From Mesorhizobium sp. WSM3860 (GTDB lineage Bacteria > Pseudomonadota > Alphaproteobacteria > Rhizobiales > Rhizobiaceae), in contig NZ_NSGF01000003.1 of assembly GCF_002294995.1 (NCBI RefSeq), positions 248,001 through 312,000 of the forward strand: a stretch of DNA of 64,000 nucleotides. Reading direction: 5' to 3'. This document shows, piece after piece, positions 8,922-21,200 of the stretch. Each line of letters starts with the position of its first letter. Position 1 is the first letter of the stretch. The notes beneath the pieces are model-generated. The model was not told the DNA's origin and ran no database searches. It saw only the letters and a program-made list of their open reading frames with translations. The position numbers were made by a program, and so were the translations under genes.

Positions 8922-9423
8922 ACCATTCCCGGCCCGACGGGAGGCGCTCGATCCCCGAGGTATCGACGGCACCGAGCCGTTCCGACACGCTTCTGCCGCC
9001 GACCACAAGATCGGGCGCGATCTCGGCCAGCGGCGCCAGCACGAAGGCCCGCTTCAGCATGCGCGGATGGGGAACCTCAAGGCCCGTCTCGTGGATCACC
9101 CGGTCACCGAACACCAGAATGTCGATGTCGATCAGGCGCGGCCCCCAACGTTCCTCGCGCACCCGCTTCAGGCGCCTTTCGACGTCCAGGCAGAGATCGA
9201 GCAGGTCGCGTGGCGAGAGCGCCGTTTCGATCGCGGCCGAGGCATTGAGAAAATCCGGCTGGTCGAGCTTGCCCCAGGGCGGCGTGCGGTAGAGCGAGGA
9301 AACGGCGGTGACGCGCGTCTTGTCGTCACCGTCCAGCATGCGCAGCGCCGCGGCCATGGATTTCGCCGGGTCGCCGAGATTGCCGCCGAGACTGAGGTAG
9401 ACGGCGCTATTGAGGCCAGACAA
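8911..9423 (-). CDS. folK: 2-amino-4-hydroxy-6-hydroxymethyldihydropteridine diphosphokinase
   Basis: A 170-residue HPPK, which pyrophosphorylates hydroxymethyl-dihydropterin with ATP in folate synthesis. Visible signatures are the N-terminal LSLGGNLGD and the family pattern WGPRLIDIDIL. It is the last gene of the folP-folB-folK operon; its TTG start (9423) lies 17 bp inside the end of folB, implying translational coupling. The DHPS, DHNA and HPPK activities are encoded by three separate genes rather than a fusion. Confidence 0.93.
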   Translation of the reverse strand: MSGLNSAVYLSLGGNLGDPAKSMAAALRMLDGDDKTRVTAVSSLYRTPPWGKLDQPDFLNASAAIETALSPRDLLDLCLDVERRLKRVREERWGPRLIDIDILVFGDRVIHETGLEVPHPRMLKRAFVLAPLAEIAPDLVVGGRSVSERLGAVDTSGIERLPSGREWWLG

Positions 9424-9766
9424 CGGTCACCTCGACATGATCGAGCACGCCCGGGACCGGGGCGTTCGGCTTGCGCACGGTAATTTCCGCTTTCCTGATC
9501 TGCGGAAACCGCGCCGCCAGCGCCTTCGCAACTTCCAACGCCAGCGCCTCGATCAGGAAACGCCGGTGCCCGGTGACGATCTTCTCGATAACCGCAAAGG
9601 CGATGCCGTAGTTGACGGTATCCTCGATGGAATCGTCCTCCAGCGGGCGGCTCGGCTCGACCGTGAGTTCGGCGTCGACATAAAAACGCTGACCGAGCGT
9701 CTCCTCCTCGTCCAGCACGCCGTGCCGGGCAAAGAAGGCGCAGTTCTTCATGCGGATGACATACAT
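9407..9766 (-). CDS. folB: Dihydroneopterin aldolase
   Basis: A 119-residue FolB, which converts dihydroneopterin to 6-hydroxymethyl-dihydropterin and glycolaldehyde. The conserved segments FARHGVLDEEETLGQRFYVD near the N-terminus and the ALALEVAKAL region match the family, and the length is normal. It starts 2 bp after the folP stop and overlaps folK by 17 bp, the middle of a tightly packed folate operon. Confidence 0.93.
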   Translation of the reverse strand: MYVIRMKNCAFFARHGVLDEEETLGQRFYVDAELTVEPSRPLEDDSIEDTVNYGIAFAVIEKIVTGHRRFLIEALALEVAKALAARFPQIRKAEITVRKPNAPVPGVLDHVEVTVVWPQ

Positions 9767-9768
9767 CG

Positions 9769-10620
9769 TCAGCGTCCGGGAGAAAGTTTTTCTCGGGCCA
9801 GCATAGCATCGGCCATCGCCAGCGCATCCACGTTGATTGCGACATCGTGGACGCGAAAAAGATCGGCTCCCTTGAGCCGCAGGATGACGCTCGTGGCCGC
9901 CGTTCCAACAGCCCGCTCAGCGGGCTCGCGCCGGGTGACGCCACCGATGAAGCGCTTTCGCGACGTCCCCGCCATCAGTGGAAAGCCAAGCGCCTGAAGC
10001 TCGGAGAACCGCGCCATCAGATCGAGGTTTTCCTCGGTCGTTTCCTTGGCAAAGCCGAAGCCGGGGTCGAGCACGATCTGGTCATCGGCTACATTGCTGG
10101 CGCGCGCGATTTCCAGCGATTTACTGAGGAACAGAAGCTGGTCCTCGATCACGTCCGGCAGCTTCCGGCGTTCACGGCCGGTATGCATGATGATCAGGCC
10201 GGCGCCGGTCTCGGCCGCGACTTTCGCGATGCCGGGCTCGCGCTGCAGTCCCCAGACATCGTTGACGATATGCGCGCCGGCAGCGACGGCCCGCCGCGCG
10301 GTGTCCTCGCGATAGGTGTCGACCGAAATCAGAGCCTCGCCCGATGTCGCGAGCGCCTCGATGACCGGCAGCACCCGCGCCTGCTCTTCTTCGGCGCTGA
10401 TCGGGGCAAAACCAGGCCGCGTCGATTCCCCGCCGACGTCGATGATGGCCGCGCCCTCTTCCGCCATGCGGCGCGCCTGGGCTAACGCCTTCTCGGGCGC
10501 GATGAACAATCCCCCGTCGGAGAAACTGTCCGGCGTGACGTTGAGGATGCCGACCACGACCGACTTGGGGCCGAGGTCGAGATGGCGTCCATGCGCGAGT
10601 TGCCATCGCCTTGTCGTCAT
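9769..10620 (-). CDS. folP: Dihydropteroate synthase
   Basis: A 283-residue DHPS that joins hydroxymethyl-dihydropterin pyrophosphate to p-aminobenzoate; it is the sulfonamide target. Both family signatures are present: ILNVTPDSFSDGG and DVGGESTRPG, with the later TSRKRFIGG loop. It is the first gene of the folPBK operon, facing away from the DUF922 gene. Confidence 0.95.
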   Translation of the reverse strand: MTTRRWQLAHGRHLDLGPKSVVVGILNVTPDSFSDGGLFIAPEKALAQARRMAEEGAAIIDVGGESTRPGFAPISAEEEQARVLPVIEALATSGEALISVDTYREDTARRAVAAGAHIVNDVWGLQREPGIAKVAAETGAGLIIMHTGRERRKLPDVIEDQLLFLSKSLEIARASNVADDQIVLDPGFGFAKETTEENLDLMARFSELQALGFPLMAGTSRKRFIGGVTRREPAERAVGTAATSVILRLKGADLFRVHDVAINVDALAMADAMLAREKLSPGR

Positions 10621-10704
10621 TGTCCATCAACCATGCGTGATCCGCGCGAAATCAATTTCGTTGCGCCGGCAACGGCCGTAAAGCAAGGTGCGTGAAGAGG
10701 CAAC

Positions 10705-11325
10705 ATGATGAACCGTCCCCTGCTCTGCGCCCTGATGGTCGCGCTCGCCGCCACGCCGGCCGCTGCGGCGAATCTGGTGAAGACCTACAGCTATTTCAGC
10801 GTCGGCGGCCGCACGCTGGACGACATCGAAAAACAGCTGACGAAAAACGGGCCGGAAGTGAAGAGCACCGGCTCGCGGCATCCAGGCGCAACGCAGATGG
10901 CTTTCACCACGCGCGTCAGCTACGCGCAGACCGCGAATTCGTGCCGGATTGCGAACGCGCAGGTGACCGTGAAGGTCAAGGTGATCCTCCCGGAATGGCG
11001 GCGACCGCGCAAGGCCGATCCGGAGGTCAGGCTGTTCTGGGATACGCTGTCGGCCGACATCAAGCGGCACGAAGAGCGCCATGTCGAGATCGCCAAGAAC
11101 CACGCGCGCGAACTCGAGGACGCACTGAAGGCGACTTATCCTCAGAGGACCTGCGAAGCCGCAAAGGCCCGGGCCGCCCAAATCTCGGCCGCCATCCTCG
11201 TCAAGCACGATCGCGCCCAGGTGCAGTTCGACCGCGTCGAAAGCGTCAACTTCGAGAGTCGAATCATTCGGCTCCTGCGCTACCGGATGCAGCGCACCCA
11301 AAGTGGCCGGTTGCCCCCGGCTTGA
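10705..11325 (+). CDS. DUF922 predicted secreted zinc-dependent protease
   Basis: A 206-residue protein with a signal peptide (MNRPLLCALMVALAATPAAAA) and a DUF922 domain. The likely zinc site HEERH (an HExxH pattern) is followed by HVEIAKNHARELE. DUF922 proteins are predicted extracytoplasmic metalloproteases; no substrate is known. The start could be either of two adjacent ATGs (10705 or 10708). Confidence 0.8.
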   Translation: MMNRPLLCALMVALAATPAAAANLVKTYSYFSVGGRTLDDIEKQLTKNGPEVKSTGSRHPGATQMAFTTRVSYAQTANSCRIANAQVTVKVKVILPEWRRPRKADPEVRLFWDTLSADIKRHEERHVEIAKNHARELEDALKATYPQRTCEAAKARAAQISAAILVKHDRAQVQFDRVESVNFESRIIRLLRYRMQRTQSGRLPPA

Positions 11326-11543
11326 CCATTGGAACGGTGGTGCCGGCGAAAGCCAATCCTGCCGAAACAATGGTGCCAGGTTCGCAAAACTTTCAAGCAC
11401 CGGTCGAAAGCGGCCTATATCGAACGACATATGGTGTTCGCCGTCCGGCGCTCCTTGGAAATACGAGATACGAATGACGGGCGCAGGACGCCCCGCACCG
11501 GCTGCTTCTTGCCGACGGCGCACCGACCTTGAAAGAGTGACGC

Positions 11544-13031
11544 ATGGACCAGACCGTCGACAATCGCACGACGATGGGGACAACCGCCTCGCCTTCGATC
11601 AGCGAGAGCGAGAAAAACGCCATCATCGGCGGAGTGCTCTTGTCGATGCTTTTGGCGGCGCTTGACCAGACTATTGTGGCGCCTGCCTTGCCGACCATCG
11701 CGCATGCGCTCGGCCACGCCGAATACCTGCCCTGGATCGTGACCGGCTATCTGCTGACGGCTACCGCGATGGCGCCGCTCTACGGCAAGATTTCCGACGT
11801 CTACGGCCGCCGGCCGGTCATTTACGCCGCCATCCTGATCTTTCTTCTGGGATCGCTGGTCAGCGCTCTGGCCCCCAACATGCTGGTGCTGGTCATCGGC
11901 CGGGCGATCCAGGGGGCCGGCGGCGGCGGCCTTTTCGCGCTGACGCAAACCGTCATCGGCGATCTGGTGCCGCCACGCGAGCGGGCCCGCTACGCCGCAT
12001 GGATCTCCGGCACCTGGGCGGTCGCAAGCGTCGCCGGCCCCCTGCTTGGCGGTGTCTTCGCAGAGCATCTCCACTGGTCGTTGATCTTCTGGATCAACCT
12101 GCCGATCGGCTTCCTGGCGATGGCGATCATCAACAATCCGCTGAAGAAGTTGCCGATCGCGGCCAAATATCACCGCATCGACGGGTTGGGCGCAGTGCTC
12201 TTAGTGATCGCCACGGCGCTGCTGCTTCTGGCGCTCAACTGGGGTGGCAGCACCTATCCGTGGTTCTCGCCGGAAATCCTTGGACTGGTGGCCTGCTCGG
12301 CCGCGTTCTGGGCGTTGTTCGCGCTGCGGCTGCTGAGGGCCAGTGAGCCTTTGATCTCGCTCGAAGTGCTGGGCAACCCGATCGTGCTCGCCGGCACGTT
12401 GTCGATGTTCCTGCTGCAGGCGGCAAACATCGGTGCGTCTGTGTACCTGCCGGTCTATCTGCAGTCGGTCGTCGGGCTCTCGGTCAGCGAATCCGGCACC
12501 GCCATGCTGGGTCTCCTGCTCGGCACCGTTGCCGGTGCCGCTTTCAGCGGCCGCATGATCCCGCGCTTCGTCCACTACAAGCGCATTGCCATGGTCGGCA
12601 TCATTCTGGCGATCGCCTGCATCGGGGTGCTCAGTGCCATTGCGGCACACGCCTCGGTGCTCGAAGTCGAAATCCTGACGACCCTCATTGGCCTCGGCAG
12701 CGGCACGACCTTCCCGGTCAGCACCGTCTCGGTCCAGAACGCGGTCGATCGCGCCCATCTCGGTGTCGCGACCGGCGTCCTGACCTTCCTGCGTTCGCTG
12801 GGCGGCGCGCTCGGCGTCGCCCTGCTCGGCGCCGTCGCGCTCGGCTACGGCCTGCCGCTAGCCGCCGAGGGCTCGCAGACGCATCTCGAGCTGACATCGG
12901 CGATGCCGTTCGTGATGATCTTCCTCACCGCCGGCATCACCCTGGTCCTGGCATTGATCGCGCTGGCGCTGATGCCGGAAAAGCCGCTGCGCGGCAAGGA
13001 CGAGCACGCAGCGCCCGTGCTCGCCGAATGA
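11544..13031 (+). CDS. MDR family MFS transporter (DHA2, 14 TM)
   Basis: A 495-residue exporter with about 14 hydrophobic helices. The N-terminal half has LLAALDQTIVAPALPTI and the loop motif YGKISDVYGRRPV, the typical DHA2 (EmrB/QacA-like) signatures. These drug:H+ antiporters export hydrophobic compounds. No EmrA-type adaptor or TetR/MarR regulator is adjacent, so the substrate and control are unknown. The stop lies 5 bp from the stop of the convergent ferredoxin reductase gene. Confidence 0.87.
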   Translation: MDQTVDNRTTMGTTASPSISESEKNAIIGGVLLSMLLAALDQTIVAPALPTIAHALGHAEYLPWIVTGYLLTATAMAPLYGKISDVYGRRPVIYAAILIFLLGSLVSALAPNMLVLVIGRAIQGAGGGGLFALTQTVIGDLVPPRERARYAAWISGTWAVASVAGPLLGGVFAEHLHWSLIFWINLPIGFLAMAIINNPLKKLPIAAKYHRIDGLGAVLLVIATALLLLALNWGGSTYPWFSPEILGLVACSAAFWALFALRLLRASEPLISLEVLGNPIVLAGTLSMFLLQAANIGASVYLPVYLQSVVGLSVSESGTAMLGLLLGTVAGAAFSGRMIPRFVHYKRIAMVGIILAIACIGVLSAIAAHASVLEVEILTTLIGLGSGTTFPVSTVSVQNAVDRAHLGVATGVLTFLRSLGGALGVALLGAVALGYGLPLAAEGSQTHLELTSAMPFVMIFLTAGITLVLALIALALMPEKPLRGKDEHAAPVLAE

Positions 13032-13036
13032 TCACG

Positions 13037-14484
<1,448 letters not shown>

Positions 14485-14591
14485 TTGTCACCTGAGGAGT
14501 CGCAGCCGAGATAATCACTCCGCCGGACAAGTCAACTGCGGCGCGAAAGCGCCACCGCATGACGTTTTTTCTGGATGTGCTCCCTGGAGGA

Positions 14592-14966
14592 CTACCGGCT
14601 GATGGCGGCGATGAAGTCCCGCACTTCATCGATCAGCACGCCCAGCTTCCTCAGGATGCGACCATCCTCAGGCTGCTCTTCGATGGCTGCAGCGCATTCG
14701 GCGACGGCAAAGGCGCCGATGCCGCGCGCCGAGCCTTTCAGGCCGTGTGCAAGCAGCACCCGTTCTTTGGCATCGGCATCGACGATCTTGTCGCGCACCG
14801 AAAGCGCCTGCTGCACGAACAGCGCCAGCACCTCCTGTTCGAGCGCGCGATCATCCATCGTCTGCCGCGCAAGGTGGGCCATATCCACAGGTCGCGACCC
14901 TGCCGTTCCCGACACGTCGCCGCCGGGCATGGAAAACGCGATTCCACTGTCACCACGCATACGCAC
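14592..14966 (-). CDS. Hpt-domain phosphotransfer protein
   Basis: A 124-residue single-domain protein whose core is an Hpt four-helix bundle. The phospho-accepting histidine is in LLAHGLKGSARGIGA. There is no kinase or receiver domain attached, so it would relay phosphate between separate two-component proteins. The first 28 residues are poorly conserved and a later ATG (VDMAHLARQ) may be the true start. A SixA-type phosphatase, a family that can dephosphorylate Hpt histidines, is elsewhere in the window; a link is only speculation. Confidence 0.78.
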   Translation of the reverse strand: MRMRGDSGIAFSMPGGDVSGTAGSRPVDMAHLARQTMDDRALEQEVLALFVQQALSVRDKIVDADAKERVLLAHGLKGSARGIGAFAVAECAAAIEEQPEDGRILRKLGVLIDEVRDFIAAISR

Positions 14967-15252
14967 TGCTACTCCAAGAAGAGGGCGGCCGGCCGCCCAA
15001 AAATAGGCGGATTCCGGTCGCCAACGGGTTAACGATTGCCGGGGAAAAATGTTGTCACGGAGGCAGCCAAATCACGCTTGCGTTAACCTTATATTTAAAG
15101 TTTTACGTATCGCCGGGAATGCATGTTTTCTTTACCCGTGTGTGTCATTACGATACGAACGTCCATTTTCAGCCTCCTGTCTGGGACCAGACAAGCCAGA
15201 ATCAGGCCAAAATCATTAAGTCCCGCGGCAGCTAGTACAGGGTAGCGAAGGC

Positions 15253-18200
15253 ATGGCTAAGAAACCGACGACGACCATATCTCTCGAGAGCGACGTGGCC
15301 GCGGAACTGGAAAAGGCGCTTGACCTTGACCTGAACGGCGACGAAGGCGGGCTCGACATGGCCGCGTCGATGGAAGATCTCGAGGCCCAGATTTCGGCGG
15401 CCGCGGACGAACTGGCGCGCGAAGGCCGCAGCCATAGAATCGAGCCGGCAAATGAGCCTCAGGCCGCGAAGGCGGCGCCTCAGCCGAAGCCGGCGGAACT
15501 GCGCCCGGTCGAATCGCGCGCCTCTCAGCCGAACGGTTTTACGCCGGCTCCCGCCGGTTTCACGCCGGCCAATGACGATCGCCAAAAGGATTACCGGACG
15601 CTTCTGCATGGCCTCAACCGGCGCGCTTCGAGCACCGTCTACTGGGTGATAGCGTTCATCTCACTCGCCTGGATCGCGGGCGCCGGCGGCCTCGCCAACC
15701 TGCTGTTCGGCCCAAGCATCTGGCAGATCCGCACCCTCGACCAGTTCTTCGCCCGCCCCGAGCTGATCGGCCTGGCGGTCGCGGCGATCATCCCGGTCGT
15801 CCTGTTCTGGGCCTTCGCCGCCATGATCCGGCGCGCGCAGGAAATGCGCATCGCCGCGCAATCCATGACCGAAGTGGCTTTCCGCCTCGCCGAGCCGGAA
15901 AACCTCGCCCAAGACCGCGTCATGATGATCGGCCAGGCCGTTCGCCGCGAGGTCGCCGCCATGGGCGAAGGCATCGAGCGCACTTTGGCGCGCGCCGTCG
16001 AGCTCGAAACCCTGGTCCACAGCGAAGTCAGCCAGATCGAGCGCTCCTATTCCGAGAACGAAGCGCGTATCCGCTCGCTGGTCGACGGGCTCGGCAGCGA
16101 GCGCGAAGCGGTCGTTAGCCACGCCGAGCGCGTACGCGCTTCAATCCATGGCGCGCACGAGACGCTGCGCGACGAGATCGGTGCCGCCAGCGATATCATC
16201 CGCGATTCGATCCTCAATGCCTCGACCAAGCTGTCGATGACAATCAACAATTCGGGCGACACGCTGATCGATCGCATCAACGAGAGCTCGCTGTCGATCT
16301 TCGATTCGGTGGAAACCCGGCTCGACACGATCACCGAACGCCTGTCGACCTCGGGCGAGGCCTTCGCCAGCCTGCTCGACACCCGCATCGCCAAGCTGAC
16401 CGACACCACGGACGGCCTTACCCGCTCGCTGACCGATCTTCTCGACGACCGCACCAACGGCATGGTTTCGCTGCTCGGCGGCGCCGCCCGCACGCTGAAC
16501 TCCGAGTTCGAAGCAAGCCTCAGCGGCATCGAGCGGACGCTGGCCGAGCGCGGCCAGGCGCTGATCAGCGAGTTCCAGACCCGCGCCGAAGCACTTGACA
16601 CCGGCACCCAGAAGCTCAATGCCGCGCTCGAAGCGCGTGCCCGCCAGATCAACGAAACTCTGGTCGAACGTGCGCGCGAGATCGCCAGCACCTTCGCCGA
16701 GAGCAAGGACCAGCTGTCGTCGATGATCGATCAGGGCAAGACCCAGATCGGTGCCGACATGGCCGACATCATCTCGTCGACCTCCTCCATGCTCGAAGCC
16801 CGCGCCACGGATTTCGCCGGACGCATGGAGGCGGCCCGCCATGTCGTGTCGCGCGCGTTCGACTCCGACATCCAGCGCCTCGCCGATGCCCGCGCCGGCA
16901 TTGACGAAGCCATCGAAGACCACAGCCGGAAGCTCTCCGAGAGCAGCAACCGTATGGCCGCTGCCATGCAAGAGGACCTCGCGAAGTTCGCCGAGAGTCG
17001 CGCCGGCATCGATGAGGCCGTGGCCAGTCAGGTCCAAAAACTGGCCGAGGGCCGCAGCCTTATCTCTCGCGCGCTGGAAGAGGACCTGCGCAAGGTCAAC
17101 GAGTCCCACGCGGCCATCGACGCCTCGCTCGGCGCCCATCTCGAACAGCTCCAAGAGGGTCGCAACCGCCTCTCCCAGGCGCTGAACGAAGACTCCGGCA
17201 AACTCGTGCAAGCCCGCACTATAATTGACGAAATGGTCGCCGGACATGTCGGCAAGCTGGCCGAGGGCCGCAACATTCTGGCGCGCGCGCTGGAAGCCGA
17301 TCTCGGTAAGCTGGCGGACAGCCGCGCCTCGATCGACGGCCTGGTCGCCGGCCAGGTCGAGAAGATTGGCGAGGGCCGCGCCGTGCTCGCCAAGGCGCTG
17401 GAGACCGACATTGCCGGGATAAGGAACCTGATCGAGACCCATTCGGCCAAGCTCGCCGAGGATCGTGGCGAACTCAGCCGCGCGCTGGAGGGCGACCTGA
17501 GCGGAATCCGAAGCCTGATCGACAGCCACGCCGGCAAGCTTGTCGAGGACCGCAGCCTGCTGTCGCAGACGCTGGAATCCGACCTCGCCAAGTTGGCCGA
17601 GAGCCGCGCCTCGATCGACGGCCTGGTGGCCGGCCAGGTCGAGAAGCTCGCCGAGGGCCGCGATATCTTGAAGCGCGCCCTGGAAGCCGACATCAGCACC
17701 ATCAGGGGTGCCATCGCGGGACACTCCGAGAAGGTGCAGGAGGAACGCGCCCAGCTGTCGCAGGCCCTAGAGGCCGACCTGCAGACCGTCGGCGGCGCAA
17801 TCTCCGATCACCAGAACAGGCTGGTCCAGGACCGCGCTGTGCTGTCGAAATCGCTCGAGGACGATCTGGCCAAGCTGGCCGAGAGCCGTTCCAGCATCGA
17901 CGGCTTGGTCGCCGGCCAGGTCGAGAAGCTTGCCGAAGGCCGCGATATCCTCAAACGCGCGCTGGAAGCGGACCTCAACACCATCCAGGGCGCCATCGTC
18001 GATCATTCGCAGAAGATCGCCGACCATCGCGCCGAGCTGTCGCGCGTCCTGGATACCGACATGGCCAATGCCAGCGGCCTCATGCAGACCCACGCCGACA
18101 GGCTGGTCCAGGACCGCTCGACCCTGTCCAAGGCCTTGGAGGACGATCTCGCCAAGCTGGCCGAAAGCCGCTCCTCGATCGATGGTCTGGTCGCCGGCCA

Positions 18201-21200
18201 GGTGGAGAAGCTCGCCGAAGGCCGCGATATCCTCAAGCGTGCGCTCGAAGCGGACCTCGCCAAGCTTGCCGAAAGCCGTGCCTCGATCGACGGCCTCGTT
18301 GCCGCCCAGGTGGAGAAGCTTTCGGAAGGCCGCGATGTCCTCACGCGCGCCCTCGAGGCCGACCTGGCCAAGCTCGCCGAGAGCCGCGCCGGCATCGACG
18401 GGCTGGTCTCCGGCCAGGTGGAAAAACTCGCAGAGGGTCGCGACATCCTCAAGCGGGCGCTTGAATCCGATCTGCAGAAGCTGGCGGAAAGCCGCTCGGA
18501 GATCGACGGCGTCATCGCCGGGCACATCGGCAAGCTGTCCGAAGGCCGCGACATGCTGGCCCGCGCGCTGGAAGATGACCTCGTCAAGCTCGCCGAAGCG
18601 CGCAAGGACGTCGACCGTTCGGTATCCGGCCATATCGACCAGATCGCGGCCAAAAGCAGCGACATCTCGGCTGCCATCGCTGCCGATGTCGAGAAGATCG
18701 AGCAGGCCTTCAGCCGCCAGACCGGCGTCATCGAAGAACGGGCCGGCACCATGGAGCGTGCGCTCTCGAACGGCGTCGACAATGTCCGCGGCGTTCTCGA
18801 AAAGACCGCCGTCTTCGTTGCCGGCGCGCTGCGCGACAAGGTGATGGAAATCACCAGCACGCTGCACGAGCAGGCGGGCGTCGCCTTCAGCGACGCCGAT
18901 CGCAAGATTGCCGAACGCGCCGAACAGACTTCGGCTGCGCTGCTCGCCAGGGCCGAAGAGATTGCCAACGCCTTCGAGCAGGCCGACCACCGCCTGCACG
19001 AGCGCGCTCAGGACACCTCCAGCATGCTGATGGCCCGCGCCGATGACGCGTCGAACGCGCTCATGGCCCGTGCCGAGGAAACCGCCGACAAACTCGCCGC
19101 CCGCGCCGGCGAGATCGCCGGCACTTTCGACGCCGCCGACCAGAAACTGGTCGCCCGCGCGGTCGAAACGGCGCAGTCGCTGGCCGCCCGGGCCGGCGAC
19201 ATCCTGCGCAACTTCGAGGGCGCCGACGAGCGCCTCAGCATGCGCATCACCGAATCGGCCGAAGCGCTGGCAGCACGCGCTTCTGATCTCGGCCGCATCT
19301 TCGACGCCGCCGACCAGCATCTGATCTCGCGCATTGCCGAGGGTTCGGAAGCGCTGTCGTCGCGGGCGTCCGAAATTGCCCGCATCTTCGACGATGCCGA
19401 CAACCGCTTGGTGTCGCGCATCGCCAGCAGCACTTCGACCATCGGCGAACATGCCGACACCATTGTCGGCGCATTCGCCGCCACCGAGCAGCGCGTCGCC
19501 GACCGTGCCCGCCAAACCGGCCAGGAACTCGCCGTCCACGCCCGCGAGATCGAGCAGGCGCTTGCCGGTGCCGACGAACGGCTGGCCTCGAGCGCCGCTG
19601 CGGCGGCGGCCCGTGTCGAGGAGCAGGTGGCGAGCGTCGAGAACCGCCTCGCCTACGGCGCCGAAACAATTGGCCAGAAGCTCAACGAGCAGGTCTCCAG
19701 CGCCGAGGCGCAGCTCATCTCGCGCGCCAACGTCATTGCCGAAACCTTCACGGCGGTCGGCCAGCATATTGGCCAGAGCACCAACGAGGCGGCAAAGACC
19801 ATCGGTGCCAACACCCGCGAGCTCAACACCATGCTTGCGGCGCGCTCCGCCGAAATGTCGAAGATTCTCGACGAGACGGCGCGTCCCCTGGTCGAGCGCT
19901 TCGCCCAGGGCGGCTCCGAGCTGCAAAAGAGCATGGAAGAGGTCACCGAACGGGCGACCGAGAAGCTGCGCAGCGAAAACGCCGCCCTCGTCAATGCGCT
20001 CGCCAACCGCACTGCCGATACGCTCTCGGCAGTCGAGGGCGCGCGCTCGACGCTGGCCGACAGCGTTGCCGACCTTATCGGCCAAATGTCGACCTCCAGC
20101 GCGCAGCTCGGCCAGTTGATCGACCAGGCGGCCGTCAATCTCGGCCAGGTCGAGGAGCGCCTGAGCGGCAGCACGCAGAGTTTCGCGGCGACCACCGAGA
20201 AAGCGGCCCAGACCTTTGCCAGCTCGGCGCGCCTCGTCGATTCCAACACGACGCGGCTCACCGATCTGTCGTCGGCGACGTTGCGCGAGGTCGCCTCGAT
20301 CGCGACCAAGTTCGACGAGCACAGCCGCCTGCTGTCGAGCGCCTCGGACCTGCTGAGCTCCGCACAGAGCAATCTCGAGCACACGCTGGAGCGGCAGTCC
20401 TCGCTGGAAGACCTCGCCGTCGGCCTGGTCAAGAAGTCGGAAGACCTCGAGAAAGTCATGCGCTCCTTCGAGAGCCTTGTCGGCCAGACGATGCAGAATG
20501 CCGAGGGCCGGACGATGGAATCGGCAGAGAAGATCCGCACGGCCATCGCCGAGGTCGTCGATTCGGCGACGCGGCGCTTCGCCGACGCCACCGAGGAGAT
20601 GCGGCGCACCGCGGGCTCCATCAAGAGCGAGCTCGACCTCACCCGCGCCGAGCTCAAGAAGGGCGTCATCGAGATGCCGGAGGAGGCCAAGGAATCGACC
20701 TCGGCCATCCGCCGTGCCGTCTCCGAGCAGATCAACGCGCTCAAGGAACTGTCGGATATCGTTGCCAAATCCGGCCGCAGCGGCAGCAGCGAGACCGGCG
20801 AGCCGAGTGGATTGCGTCCCGCACCGCAGGCGCCTGCCCGCCCCGCCGAGCAGCCGCTGCGCCGTCCGCCGGCACCGCAGCAGCCTCAGCCGGAGCGCCC
20901 GGCGCCGCAGGCACAGCTCGGCGAGACAACGCTGCGCGGCACGCTCGATCTCGAGCGCCCGGCGGAAGCGCCGCGCCGCGATCCGAACGGCCGCACGCAG
21001 CAGGGCGGCTGGGTGCGCGATCTCCTGACCAACGCCTCGCGCGAGGAAGAGCTGAAGCCGGCGACGCCCGCGGAAGCACTGCGCGCGACCCCTGCCCAGC
21101 GTTCGCCGCTGCATGTCATGGAATCGCTCAACTCGCTGTCCGTCGACATCGCCCGCGCCATCGACCATGACGCCTCGATCGAGCTATGGAACCGCTACCG

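Noticed and set aside
15083..15098. CtrA-like site TTAA-N8-TTAA upstream of the GPR-like gene
   Set aside because: The spacer between the two TTAA half-sites is 8 bp, whereas CtrA sites need 7 bp (TTAA-N7-TTAAC).
16870..18640. CRISPR-like or satellite array from the 108-bp repeats
   Set aside because: The repeats have no unique spacers, keep one reading frame throughout and vary at third codon positions, so they are protein repeats.
17767..21168. Long open minus-strand frame (over 1100 codons) opposite the GPR-like gene
   Set aside because: It is a mirror of the GC-rich repeat coding sequence, with low-complexity Arg/Gly/Ala-rich translation and no ribosome site or domain.
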